Shown here: positions 1-7,675 of the stretch, in pieces
How the letters are laid out: each line of letters begins with the position of its first letter
How positions within the stretch are numbered: position 1 is the first letter of the stretch
Source of the DNA: Clostridium sp.
Lineage (GTDB): Bacteria > Bacillota > Clostridia > TANB77 > CAG-508
Reading direction: 5' to 3'
Assembly: GCA_018371855.1 (NCBI GenBank)
Contig: JAHAKD010000003.1
Coordinates: 146,692-210,691, forward strand
Length of the DNA: 64,000 nucleotides
Position numbers and translations under genes: made by a program
Notes under the pieces: model-generated
Seen by the model: the letters and a program-made list of their open reading frames with translations, nothing else
Told to the model about the DNA's origin: nothing
Database searches by the model: none

Positions 1-1
1 T

Positions 2-883
2 GGAGTTGGAGTAGCAGTAAAATATAAGGAAACCCCTTTTGTTACGATTTCTGCAGCAATTGCAGGACTAATAGGTGCTTTTGCAAGTAAAATATTACAA
101 GGTTCTGTCTTAGTAGATGGAACTATTATTTTAAATGGACCTGGGGAGCCACTTGGAGCATTTATAGCAAGTTTTATAGGAATTATTTGTGGTAGATGGA
201 TACAAGGTAAAACTAAATTGGATATTATTTTAGTTCCTATTTTTACAATAATGATAGGTGGAGCTGTTGGACTATTAGTAGGTCCACCAATCTCGAATTT
301 TATGCTAGCATTAGGAGAACTTATTAATTGGGCAGTGGATAAACAACCGGTTATAATGGGAATATTAGTTTCTGTTTTGATGGGAATGATATTAACTCTA
401 CCAATAAGTTCTGCAGCACTGGCTATCATATTAAACTTAAGTGGATTAGCAGGTGGAGCTGCTACAGTTGGTTGCTGTGCTAATATGGTTGGATTTGCAG
501 TTGCAAGCTTTAAAGAAAATGGAATTTCTGGACTTATTTCGCAAGGATTGGGAACATCAATGCTTCAAGTTCCAAATATTATGAAAAAGCCAATTATTTG
601 GATTCCTGCAATTATTGCTAGTGCAATTTTAGGACCAATTTCGACTGCGGTATTACATATGACCAATAATGCATCTGGAGCAGGAATGGGAACAGCAGGT
701 TTGGTAGGGCAACTAATGACATGGCAAGATATGAGTGGAACTGAAAATGGAGTGGAATTAATAATAAAAATTATACTATTACACTTTATATTACCTGGAG
801 TGATAGCTTGGATTACAAGTTATTTAATGAGAAAAAAAGGTCTAATAAAAGACGGAGATATGAAGCTTGAAAGTAGTACCTAA
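2..883 (+). CDS. PTS sugar transporter subunit IIC, 5' end outside window
   Basis: Integral-membrane sugar permease of the PTS_EIIC_2 type, expected to move a sugar across the membrane while a partner EIIB phosphorylates it. The reading frame is open back to base 2, so the gene begins upstream and about 293 C-terminal residues are visible. They form a run of Gly/Ala/Ile-rich membrane segments, including the family-like stretch LPISSAALAII and a conserved GGAATVGCCANMVGF region, and end in a short charged tail. An internal ATG at 218 only looks like a start because the true one is outside. No EIIA or EIIB gene lies downstream. The substrate cannot be told from the sequence. Confidence 0.8.
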   Translation, partial: GVGVAVKYKETPFVTISAAIAGLIGAFASKILQGSVLVDGTIILNGPGEPLGAFIASFIGIICGRWIQGKTKLDIILVPIFTIMIGGAVGLLVGPPISNFMLALGELINWAVDKQPVIMGILVSVLMGMILTLPISSAALAIILNLSGLAGGAATVGCCANMVGFAVASFKENGISGLISQGLGTSMLQVPNIMKKPIIWIPAIIASAILGPISTAVLHMTNNASGAGMGTAGLVGQLMTWQDMSGTENGVELIIKIILLHFILPGVIAWITSYLMRKKGLIKDGDMKLESST

Positions 884-884
884 A

Positions 885-913
885 TTGACTTGAAGCGTAA
901 AATGGTGTATAAT
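885..913 (+). promoter_or_regulatory. Sigma-A promoter of the 109-aa membrane protein gene
   Basis: TTGACT (885-890), 17 bases, TATAAT (908-913). The -35 box begins just after the PTS stop codon, so the next gene has its own transcript. A GAGAGG ribosome binding site follows before the ATG at 950. Confidence 0.75.
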
Positions 914-949
914 CTAATTTAGACAAAAAAGAAAAGAGAGGTAGAAAAA

Positions 950-1279
950 ATGAGAAAATTACGGATTTTGTATTCAAGATTAGCTTTTGGTGTTAGGTAT
1001 GCCTTGGCATATATCTGGACCGCAATTATGGTCATAGGAATTGCTTTTGGTATTGAAGTTGACAACACATACTTTTGGATAGTTCCAGGTTCAATAATCC
1101 TCGGATTATTTATATTGAAGGATAAAATCGATCGGATTTTGACAATACTCCTGATATTGAATACAGGTTTTTTTATACTGAATATTCTTACAGAGAATGT
1201 CGATAAATGGTCGGTAATTGGGATGGAGCTAATGATAATCATTATAGGTCCGTTATTTTTTAAGGAGCATGCTAATTAA
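950..1279 (+). CDS. Small integral membrane protein of unknown function, foreign-looking
   Basis: A 109-residue protein with a basic N-terminus (MRKLRILYSR) and three or four hydrophobic segments (about residues 18-36, 41-56, 60-78, 86-104). I recognise no family. It has its own consensus promoter and a terminator overlapping its stop codon, so it is a single-gene unit. Codon use is GC-richer than the PTS gene before it, and it reads CGG as a sense codon twice (962 and 1133), which native genes in this window do not do without a frameshift. This points to acquisition from another lineage. The ATG at 950 is chosen for its ribosome binding site. Function unknown; a membrane location is the only supported inference. 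Confidence 0.6.
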   Translation: MRKLRILYSRLAFGVRYALAYIWTAIMVIGIAFGIEVDNTYFWIVPGSIILGLFILKDKIDRILTILLILNTGFFILNILTENVDKWSVIGMELMIIIIGPLFFKEHAN

Positions 1280-1300
1280 AGCGTGCTCCGCTTTCTTTTT
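1264..1300 (+). terminator. Rho-independent terminator
   Basis: GGAGCATGC (1264-1272) pairs with GCGTGCTCC (1281-1289) with one G-U pair and an 8-base loop, followed by a T-rich run. The 5' arm lies inside the end of the 109-aa gene. Confidence 0.75.
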
Positions 1301-1302
1301 GT

Positions 1303-1330
1303 AGGGATTTAAAGACCGTCCCCAAATCCC
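1303..1330 (+). repeat. Dispersed AGGGA...TCCC palindromic repeat, copy 1
   Basis: A 28-base unit with inverted ends GGGATTT and AAATCCC around the core CCGTCCCC. Related copies lie at 10904-10932 and, inverted, at 19226-19255. All are intergenic and downstream of a gene end. It resembles the short REP-like hairpins common in clostridial genomes, but no matching transposase is in the window. Confidence 0.65.
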
Positions 1331-1332
1331 GA

Positions 1333-1361
1333 TTGACAAAAACAATCCATCATAGTATTAT
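1333..1361 (+). promoter_or_regulatory. Promoter of the NrtR-like regulator
   Basis: TTGACA (1333-1338), 17 bases, TATTAT (1356-1361). An alternative TATAAT at 1359-1364 gives 20-base spacing. I looked for an operator shared with the pncB promoter and saw no convincing one. Confidence 0.6.
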
Positions 1362-1391
1362 AATGATATTAAGAGGTAAGGAGAGATATAA

Positions 1392-2267
1392 ATGACAGAG
1401 GAAGAATTTTTAAAAAATTATGATTCCAATCAATTTTTTAAGCCATCTGTAACGGTTGATTCTATAATATTTACAATACGTGATGTAGAAACAGATAATT
1501 ATAGAAAATTGCCAGAAAAGAAATTACAAGTCTTACTAGTTAAAAGGGCAGAACATCCATATATGGGTAAATGGTCATTGCCTGGAACATTTGTAAGAAA
1601 AGAAGAAAGATTTGAGGAAGCTGTACAAAGAAGTTTAAAAGCTAAAACTAATATGCAAGATATATATTTAGAACAATTATATTCATGGGGAGATCCAAAT
1701 CGTGATCCAAGAACTAGAATAATTAGTACATCATATATGGGTCTTGTAGATAGTGAAAAAGTTTGCATTAAATCTGGAGGAAGTACACAAGATGCAAATT
1801 GGTTTACTATTACATTAAATTCTCTTAAAGAGAAAATGACAGAAAATAAACATGGTTATAAAAAAGAAGAAGAGATAGAAATCTTATTAGAAAGTAAAAC
1901 AGAAACTATAGAAAATAAAGTAAAAGTAGTTAAAGAATTAGTTGATGGAAACCAAATTATATATACACAAATATTAGAATCTGAGCTTGCTTTTGACCAT
2001 GCAAAAATGCTTATTTATGCAATTGAAAGATTAAAGAATAAAGTTGAGTATACAACAATTGCATTTAACTTAATGCCAGAAAAATTCACATTAACTAAGT
2101 TACAACAGGTATATGAAATATTATTAGACAAGCCATTATTAAAAGCTAATTTTAGAAGGAAGATTGCAGATATGGTTATAGAAACAGATGAATATGAAGA
2201 AAATGCAGGACATAGACCTTCTAAATTATATTGTTTTAATAAGAATTGGCAACCACATATATTTTAA
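1392..2267 (+). CDS. NrtR-like Nudix-domain transcriptional regulator of NAD metabolism
   Basis: A 291-aa protein with an N-terminal Nudix-fold domain (about residues 18-155) and a C-terminal winged-helix region (about 205-280). The Nudix box is degenerate: GTFVRKEERFEEAVQRSL keeps the start of the GX5EX7REUXEE pattern, but the catalytic glutamates after RSL are replaced (KAK). Loss of hydrolysis is typical of NrtR regulators, which bind ADP-ribose-type ligands instead. NrtR proteins usually control NAD synthesis or salvage genes, and pncB lies 1.3 kb downstream, with a foreign-looking radical SAM gene between. The regulatory link to pncB is inferred from family and position. It has its own promoter at 1333-1361 and native codon use. 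Confidence 0.7.
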   Translation: MTEEEFLKNYDSNQFFKPSVTVDSIIFTIRDVETDNYRKLPEKKLQVLLVKRAEHPYMGKWSLPGTFVRKEERFEEAVQRSLKAKTNMQDIYLEQLYSWGDPNRDPRTRIISTSYMGLVDSEKVCIKSGGSTQDANWFTITLNSLKEKMTENKHGYKKEEEIEILLESKTETIENKVKVVKELVDGNQIIYTQILESELAFDHAKMLIYAIERLKNKVEYTTIAFNLMPEKFTLTKLQQVYEILLDKPLLKANFRRKIADMVIETDEYEENAGHRPSKLYCFNKNWQPHIF

Positions 2268-2292
2268 ATATGGATAATACTTGTTAAAAACA

Positions 2293-2321
2293 TTGAAAAA
2301 CTAGTGAATTTACGATATAAT
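2293..2321 (+). promoter_or_regulatory. Promoter of the radical SAM gene
   Basis: TTGAAA (2293-2298), 17 bases, TATAAT (2316-2321). The leader downstream contains two GTATAC palindromes about 25 bases apart, then AAGGAGG before the ATG at 2396. Confidence 0.65.
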
Positions 2322-2395
2322 AATTATGTATACTAATACAAAATCTCCGGTATACAACAAGTTTTGACAAAAAAATACATAAGGAGGAATTTATT

Positions 2396-3298
2396 ATGTC
2401 AAAAAGAGATGCGCAATCACTTAGTATCTGCGTGCCTGGAAAGGCATGTGTTAATCGGTGCAAGTACTGTGTAGCATGTATGCACACAGACGTGTACAAA
2501 AATCAGATGAATGAAAACCTTCCGTTTTATGATTTATATTTGGAAGATTATATTCGCAGAATGGTATATGCAAAGGAGAATGACGCTAATATCATGATGA
2601 TTACTGGTGATATAGAGCCATTGCAAAACCGGCACTTCCTGCAGACATTGGCAATTCTTAATAGGTATGTGCTTCCACAAAAAGGATGTACAGCATTTAA
2701 CTGGATTGAATTACAAACCTCCGGGGTCTTGTTTGATAGACCATACGCCAGGTTTTTGCGCAATACAGTGGGTGTTAGTGTAATGTCACTGTCACTCTCA
2801 TCATTTAATGATGACGACAATTGCGAGATTTCCGGTATTGCAGAGAAAAACAAAATCTGCATAGAAGAAGTATGCAAAATTGCCAAAGACTATGACTTCA
2901 CCTTAAGGCTAAGTCTTAATATGAACAGGGCAATGCTTCAGAGCGTAGGAGGAACTGTCGAAGGGCTTTTCAAAAAAGCGAAAAAGCTCGGGGCAGACCA
3001 GATAACATTCCGAAAGTTATATGTGGAAGGAGACAACCAGCAGAGCAAATGGATAGAGAAAAATGCTGTGGCGCCAGAGGTGTTCGAGAAAATTGATGCA
3101 TATATTAAAAAGAATGGACATCTTATAGATATTCTTCCATATGGATATGAACAGTACAGTGTGGATGGAATGTCTGCTGTGGTGGATAAGGACTGCATGA
3201 ACGAGGAGAGAACTCAGAAACAGGTTTCAAAATATTTTGTTTTGAGACCGGACTGCAAACTGTATAATGGTTGGCAGAAAGAGGACTTGATTTTTTGA
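2396..3298 (+). CDS. Radical SAM protein of unknown function, foreign-looking
   Basis: A 300-aa cytosolic radical SAM enzyme. The iron-sulfur motif CVNRCKYC (CX3CX2C, about residues 19-26) binds the 4Fe-4S cluster that cleaves S-adenosylmethionine, and a further CVAC follows at once. The region MMITGDIEPL suits the following TIM-barrel strand. Extra cysteines near the C-terminus (DKDC, RPDC) could hold a second cluster or metal, but that is inference. Substrate unknown. It has its own promoter and a strong terminator, GC-richer codons than its neighbours, and two in-frame CGG arginine codons (2456, 2630), all suggesting acquisition. It separates the NrtR-like regulator from its likely target pncB. 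Confidence 0.7.
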   Translation: MSKRDAQSLSICVPGKACVNRCKYCVACMHTDVYKNQMNENLPFYDLYLEDYIRRMVYAKENDANIMMITGDIEPLQNRHFLQTLAILNRYVLPQKGCTAFNWIELQTSGVLFDRPYARFLRNTVGVSVMSLSLSSFNDDDNCEISGIAEKNKICIEEVCKIAKDYDFTLRLSLNMNRAMLQSVGGTVEGLFKKAKKLGADQITFRKLYVEGDNQQSKWIEKNAVAPEVFEKIDAYIKKNGHLIDILPYGYEQYSVDGMSAVVDKDCMNEERTQKQVSKYFVLRPDCKLYNGWQKEDLIF

Positions 3299-3318
3299 CA
3301 TAATCCGTTTTAGACGGG

Positions 3319-3352
3319 AAGAGGGAGTTAGCATTGCTGACTCCCTCTTTAC
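3319..3352 (+). terminator. Rho-independent terminator of the radical SAM gene
   Basis: GAAGAGGGAGTTAGC pairs with GCTGACTCCCTCTTT with one G-U pair, an ATT loop, and T residues at the 3' side. Confidence 0.8.
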
Positions 3353-3494
3353 TTGGTTTAAAAATACCAAAATATAACTAGGAACAGCCAGTAATTTATT
3401 AGTTTAAATCAGCTAAAAAATGGAAAAAATTAAAGAAGGAGAAAGCCATCAAACTACTTATTATCAAAAAGATAATATTTATTTTCTAAATCTA

Positions 3495-3523
3495 TTGACA
3501 AAAAGAAATGATATACATATAAT
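3495..3523 (+). promoter_or_regulatory. Promoter of pncB
   Basis: TTGACA (3495-3500), 17 bases, TATAAT (3518-3523), close to consensus. The transcript would start about 40 bases before the AGGAGG and ATG of pncB. Confidence 0.75.
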
Positions 3524-3569
3524 GTTAGTATCAAAAAGTTAATAAGTACCAAAAATAGGAGGAATTGGT

Positions 3570-5007
3570 ATGAATAATCAAAGATTAGAATTAGTAGCAG
3601 ATTTTTATGAGTACACAATGGCAAATGGATATTTTAACAAAAACATGGAAGACAGAATTGCGTATTTTGATGTGTTTTTCAGAAAAGTACCAGATGAAGG
3701 TGGATATGCAATAGTAGCAGGATTAGAGCAAATAATTAATTACATAAGAAATTTATCTTTTGATGAAGAAGATATAAGTTACTTAAGAAAACAAAATAAA
3801 TTTTCAGAAGAATTTCTAAATTACTTAGAGAATTTCAGGTTTACAGGAGATATATGGGCAATACCAGAAGGAACAGTAGTATTTCCAAATGAACCACTAA
3901 TAACAGTAAAAGCACCAATAATACAAGCACAATTATTAGAAACAATGTTATTACTTACAACTAATCATCAATCTTTGATTGCAACAAAAACAAGTAGAAT
4001 AGTAAAAGAAGCCCAGGGAAGACCTGTTATGGAATTTGGTGCAAGAAGAGCACATGGTATTAATGCAGCAGTAGAAGGTGCAAGAGCAGCAATTATAGGA
4101 GGAGCAGTAGGAACATCATGTACATTATCTGCAAAAGAATTTAATATACCAGCAAGTGGAACAATGGCACATAGTTGGATTCAAAGTTTTGATTCGGAAT
4201 ACGAAGCTTTTAAAGCATATGCAGAGCTATATCCAGATGATTGTACATTTTTAATAGACACATACAATACAATCGAATCTGGACTTCCAAATGCAATTAA
4301 AGTATTTAATGAAGTTTTAAAACCTAAAGGATATAGACCAAAAGCAGTTAGGCTAGATAGTGGCGATTTGGCATATTTGTCTAAAAAAGTTAGAAAAATA
4401 TTAGATGAAGCGGGATATGAAGATTGCAAAATATGTGCTACAAATTCACTTGATGAATATTTAATAAAATCATTAATAGAACAAGATGCTAAAATTGATT
4501 TATTTGGAGTAGGAGAAAATTTAATTACTGCAAAAAGTGAACCAGTTTTTGGCGGAGTATATAAACTAGTTGCATTAGAAAAAGATAAAAAAATAGTACC
4601 AAAGATTAAAGTAAGTGAAAATACAGCAAAGGTTACAAACCCAAGTTTTAAAAAAGTATATCGTTTTTATGATAATGAAACTAAAAAAGCAATAGCAGAT
4701 GTAATTACATTGGCAGATGAAATTTTAGACGAAAGAGAGTATATGATTTTTGATCCTCAAAATCCATGGAAAAAGAAAATATTAAAAGATTACTCTATAA
4801 GACTACTTCAAGAAAAAATATTTGAAGAACGGAAAATTAATCTATAAAAATCCAGAACTAAAAGAAATTGCTAAATATTCTAAAAAAGAATTAGATAGTA
4901 TGTGGGAGGAAGTTAAACGTATAGAAAATCCACATAAATATTACGTAGATTTATCTAAAAAATTATGGATATTAAAAAATAATATGTTAAATAATATATA
5001 TTTTTAA
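3570..5007 (+). CDS. pncB: Nicotinate phosphoribosyltransferase, needs a +1 frameshift at CGG (4830-4832)
   Basis: First enzyme of the Preiss-Handler NAD salvage route: nicotinate plus PRPP to nicotinate mononucleotide. The first frame gives 425 aa with the family signatures FEFGARRAHG-like (here MEFGARRAHG, about residues 153-162), SGTMAHSW with the catalytic histidine, and VRLDSGDLAYLS. It then stops six codons after a CGG. The missing C-terminus continues at once in the +1 frame to 5007, with the family ending VKRIENPHKYYVDLSKKLW. Skipping one base near 4830 gives a 478-aa protein, the usual family length. The 3' piece has a TTG at 4822 but no good ribosome binding site, so I do not treat it as a separate gene. 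mraZ and rsmH have the same type of break. It may be recoding, a real inactivating indel, or an assembly error. Confidence 0.8.
4830..4832 (+). other. CGG-associated +1 frameshift site in pncB
   Basis: Zero frame reads GAA GAA CGG AAA and stops soon after. The +1 frame after this point reads GGA AAA TTA ATC TAT, giving GKLIY of the conserved C-terminus. The exact base skipped cannot be fixed from sequence, since skipping G4827 would give ENGK. No Shine-Dalgarno-like stimulator or strong downstream hairpin is visible. Confidence 0.65.
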
Positions 5008-5020
5008 AATAAGAATATGC

Positions 5021-5063
5021 TTTACTAAACTTTTGCCTTTAGATATAATGTAAAAAGTTTAGT
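5021..5063 (+). promoter_or_regulatory. Promoter inside an 11-bp inverted repeat, before the HAD phosphatase gene
   Basis: TTTACT (5021-5026), 17 bases, TATAAT (5044-5049). A perfect inverted repeat, ACTAAACTTTT (5024-5034) and AAAAGTTTAGT (5053-5063), straddles the -10 box. It could be a repressor operator or form an extruded hairpin. It also covers the tail of pncB transcription, but there is no T-run to make it a terminator. Confidence 0.5.
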
Positions 5064-5082
5064 ACATGGGGATGATATAGCA

Positions 5083-5937
5083 ATGATTAAACTTATAGCA
5101 AGTGATTTAGATGGAACAATGTTCGAAAAAGGAAATGTAATACCAGAAACTAACTTAAAAGCAATAAATGATATTAATAATTCAAATATAAATTTTACAA
5201 TATGTACAGGAAAAACATATTCCTTATTTAAAAATATATGTGAAGATATAGGAACTGGATATGGAATATTTGGAAATGGAAATCAGATAATTAACTTAAA
5301 AACTGGCGAAGAAATTTATAGAAAATTATTAAAAAATGAAGATGTGCTTTTTTGCATAAATACAGCAAAAAAGTTAAAGTTACATGTACACTTATATACT
5401 AGTAAAGAAGTAATAACAGAAAAACTACTATATATGGATTTAAGAAATTTTGAATTAACTAAAAATGATAAAAATATAGATTTAGAATTTAAAATTGTAA
5501 CAGATATACAAGAATATATAGAAAGAGAAAATCCAGAAATATTAAAACTAGTAATTTCAGCAGAAAAAGATTTAGCAAGTTTAAAAAAAGAGTTTGCTAA
5601 AAATAAAAATTTACAAGTTAATTTAATTAGAAAAATTGATAAATATAGAGATGAAATTATAGGAAAAGAATATGAATATTTGGATGTTATGCCAGCAGGC
5701 ATTAATAAGGAGCAAGCACTTGAAGTATTAGAAAATTATTTAAAAATAGATAAAAGTGAAGTACTGGCGATAGGTGATAATTTAAATGATTTAGAAATGA
5801 TAAAAGATTCTGGAGTTGGTATCGCTGTTGCAAATGCATATGATGAAGTAAAAGAAGTTGCTAATTATACAACAACAACTACTGCACAAAATGGAGGCTT
5901 TGCAGAAGCTGTATATAAATTTATAGAATTTAAATAA
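5083..5937 (+). CDS. Cof-type HAD-superfamily phosphatase
   Basis: A 284-aa cytosolic hydrolase of the Cof/IIB HAD group, which dephosphorylates sugar phosphates or related metabolites through a phospho-aspartate. Motif I is SDLDGTMF (residues 7-14, nucleophile Asp8), motif II is the Thr in FTICTGKT (about 46), and motif IV is GDNLNDLEMI (about 232-241). The cap domain occupies about 85-195. It ends in a terminator shared with the convergent GT51 gene. Substrate unknown. Codon use is native, with no CGG. Confidence 0.8.
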   Translation: MIKLIASDLDGTMFEKGNVIPETNLKAINDINNSNINFTICTGKTYSLFKNICEDIGTGYGIFGNGNQIINLKTGEEIYRKLLKNEDVLFCINTAKKLKLHVHLYTSKEVITEKLLYMDLRNFELTKNDKNIDLEFKIVTDIQEYIERENPEILKLVISAEKDLASLKKEFAKNKNLQVNLIRKIDKYRDEIIGKEYEYLDVMPAGINKEQALEVLENYLKIDKSEVLAIGDNLNDLEMIKDSGVGIAVANAYDEVKEVANYTTTTTAQNGGFAEAVYKFIEFK

Positions 5938-5946
5938 AAATAAAAT

Positions 5947-5985
5947 AACGCATCATAAAAGCTTTTAGCTAACTTATGATGCGTT
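5947..5985. terminator. Bidirectional terminator between convergent genes
   Basis: AACGCATCATAA (5947-5958) pairs perfectly with TTATGATGCGTT (5974-5985). T-rich sequence follows on both strands, so it serves the phosphatase gene and the reverse-strand GT51 gene. Confidence 0.8.
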
Positions 5986-5990
5986 TAGTT

Positions 5991-6680
5991 TTATGTATTA
6001 GCATTAATAATTTCTTCTGCTTTTTCTTGTGATATATATCCATTTTCAACCATTGTTTCTAATACATGTTCTTGTCTACTTTTAGTTAAATCTGGATTTT
6101 TTGTTGGAGCGTATACGCTAGGAGCATTAGGAATTCCAGCCATCATAGTACATTCATTTAAGTTCATTTCACTAGGTTCTTTATCTAAATAACCATTACA
6201 AGCTTCTTTAATTCCATAATATCCATCACCGAAATAAGATGTATTTACATATAATTCTAAAATTTCTTCTTTAGAATAATTATCTTCAATAGCAAATGCC
6301 ATAAATATTTCTGCAAGTTTTCTAGAAAATGGGTTCATATCTATAAAATAAATGTTTTTAGCAAGTTGCTGTGTAATAGTACTACCACCTTCACGTAAAT
6401 CAAAATTTGTAACATTAACATATATAGCTCTAGCTATTGAACGTAAATCTATTGCTCCATGGTCATAAAAACGTCTATCTTCTACAGAGACTACAGCGTC
6501 TAAATAATCCTGTGGTAAGTTTTCATATTTCACATAATTTTCATCACTTTGAATTTGCTCTATTTTACTAATTAAAGGCTCTTTTTTTATTGCTTGGCTA
6601 TATAAGGAATACCCATATATTCCAAGCGAAGCGGCAGTTAGTATTAAAATTAAAAGCAAAATTAATAAAAACTTTTTCAT
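5991..6680 (-). CDS. Monofunctional peptidoglycan glycosyltransferase (GT51)
   Basis: Membrane-anchored transglycosylase that polymerises lipid II into glycan strands outside the membrane. One N-terminal transmembrane helix (about residues 4-24) is followed by a GT51 domain with SVEDRRFYDHG (catalytic Glu) and EGGSTITQQLAKN, then LELYVNTSYFG. No penicillin-binding transpeptidase domain follows, so it is an MtgA-like stand-alone enzyme of 229 aa. I take the ATG at 6680 rather than a GTG at 6692 because the GGTGA upstream fits the former. It is divergent from mraZ, so cell-wall genes flank this promoter region. Confidence 0.8.
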   Translation of the reverse strand: MKKFLLILLLILILTAASLGIYGYSLYSQAIKKEPLISKIEQIQSDENYVKYENLPQDYLDAVVSVEDRRFYDHGAIDLRSIARAIYVNVTNFDLREGGSTITQQLAKNIYFIDMNPFSRKLAEIFMAFAIEDNYSKEEILELYVNTSYFGDGYYGIKEACNGYLDKEPSEMNLNECTMMAGIPNAPSVYAPTKNPDLTKSRQEHVLETMVENGYISQEKAEEIINANT

Positions 6681-6780
6681 ACGTATCACCAAATATATTA
6701 TACAGTAAAAAATAATTATTGTAAAACAATAATCAAAAAATTAATATAATATTAAGAAATAAAAAAATTAAAAAAAGTAC

Positions 6781-6809
6781 TTGCAATTTAATAAATGTTG
6801 TATTAAAAT
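6781..6809 (+). promoter_or_regulatory. Promoter of the mraZ operon
   Basis: TTGCAA (6781-6786), 17 bases, TAAAAT (6804-6809). It lies immediately upstream of the 10-bp repeats thought to bind MraZ. Confidence 0.6.
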
Positions 6810-6810
6810 T

Positions 6811-6870
6811 TATTCAGGTGGAGAGAAGTGGTACAAAGTGGTAAAAAATGAATTGAGGTGAAACGAAGTG
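6811..6870 (+). promoter_or_regulatory. MraZ operator: six GTG-type boxes at exact 10-bp spacing
   Basis: Six consecutive 10-base units end in GGTG (6830 is the end of the second unit's start; unit ends fall at 6820, 6830, 6840, 6850, 6860 and 6870), with cores GGTG, GAAGTG, AAAGTG, AAAATG, GAGGTG and GAAGTG. One-helical-turn repeats of an AAAGTG-like box are the known operator form for MraZ in several bacteria. The last two units also hold the ribosome binding site (GAGGTG) and the GTG start codon of mraZ, so MraZ binding would sit on its own translation start region. Confidence 0.75.
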
Positions 6871-7300
6871 CTAATTCGGCCAGTATGAACATTCTTTAGA
6901 TGCCAAAGGCAGATTAATAATGCCAGCAAAGCTAAGAGAAGATATGGGCGAGAAGTTCATAATTACTAAAGGCTTAGACGGGTGTTTATTTGGATTTTCA
7001 CAAAACGAATGGGAAAACTTCGAAACCAAATTAAAAACTCTTCCACTTACCAATAAAAATGCTAGAGACTTCGTAAGATTTTTCTTATCTGGAGCAATGG
7101 AATGCGAAATAGATAAACAAGGAAGATTTTTAATATCTAGCAATCTAAGAAATGTTGCAACACTAGAAAAAGAAGTAGTTATAATTGGTGTTGGGACAAG
7201 AATAGAAATATGGAATAAAGACAAATGGGAAGAATACAACAGTGAAGAAAATATATCAGCAGATGATATCGCAGAAAATATGACAATGTTAGGTATATAA
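6868..7300 (+). CDS. mraZ: Transcriptional regulator MraZ, needs a +1 frameshift at codon 4 (CGG)
   Basis: DNA-binding regulator of the division and cell-wall cluster, made of two AbrB-like halves. With a GTG start at 6868 and one base skipped at the fourth codon, the protein reads MLIGQYEHSLDAKGRLIMPA and continues to 143 aa, the normal MraZ length, with the second DxxGR-type half at DKQGRFLI. Without the shift, translation stops at the seventh codon. In the main frame a TAA (6872-6874) lies just before the glycine codon, so no upstream start in that frame is possible, and the next ATG at 6920 would lose the conserved first 16 residues. GAGGTG at 6855-6860 is the ribosome binding site. The operator upstream suggests autoregulation. 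Confidence 0.8.
6877..6879 (+). other. CGG-associated +1 frameshift site in mraZ
   Basis: Zero frame reads GTG CTA ATT CGG CCA GTA TGA. In the +1 frame GGC CAG TAT GAA CAT gives GQYEH, the conserved start of MraZ. The shift falls at the fourth codon, right after initiation. It cannot be bypassed by another start codon without losing conserved sequence. Confidence 0.75.
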
Positions 7301-7675
7301 CTTGAAAAAGTTTATATAAATTTTATACAAAAGAAAAATTTAAAATTTACTAATGAAGAAAAAGTTACAAAAGAAATTTTGTAAACATTTACTAAAGAAA
7401 AATCAAGAAAAACTTGATAAGAAGAGGGCTATACTAAAGAAAAATTTTAATATACAAAAGATAAAATCTTAAGAAACTAATTATATTTATCTATGTACTT
7501 AAGAAAAAATATTTAAATTACAAATGTAAATAGCTAATATATACCACGAAAAAGGGAATGAAATACAAATGACGAAACCGCTAGAAACAAAAGAAGAATA
7601 GCTACTAAACAGTTGGAAATCAAAAACTTCCAACTGTTTGTGCTATTCAAAAAAATGATAAATGGAGGGTATGTA
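7301..7675 (+). other. AT-rich mraZ-rsmH spacer with a perfect 12-bp hairpin and possible leader peptide
   Basis: This 375-base gap is unusually long for a junction that is often tight. It contains three copies of AAAGAAAAAT-like sequence, a possible 10-codon ORF (7569-7601, MTKPLETKEE) with a weak AAGGG upstream, and a perfect hairpin: AAACAGTTGGAA (7607-7618) with TTCCAACTGTTT (7628-7639). No T-run follows, so it is not a standard terminator. It may be a processing site or an attenuator. No other gene is supported here. Confidence 0.5.

Noticed and set aside
3420..3542. A 40-codon ATG reading frame before pncB
   Set aside because: No ribosome binding site, and it overlaps the pncB promoter.
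4822..5007. Separate 61-aa gene with a TTG start
   Set aside because: Its sequence is the conserved C-terminus of PncB in the +1 frame, and there is no ribosome binding site.
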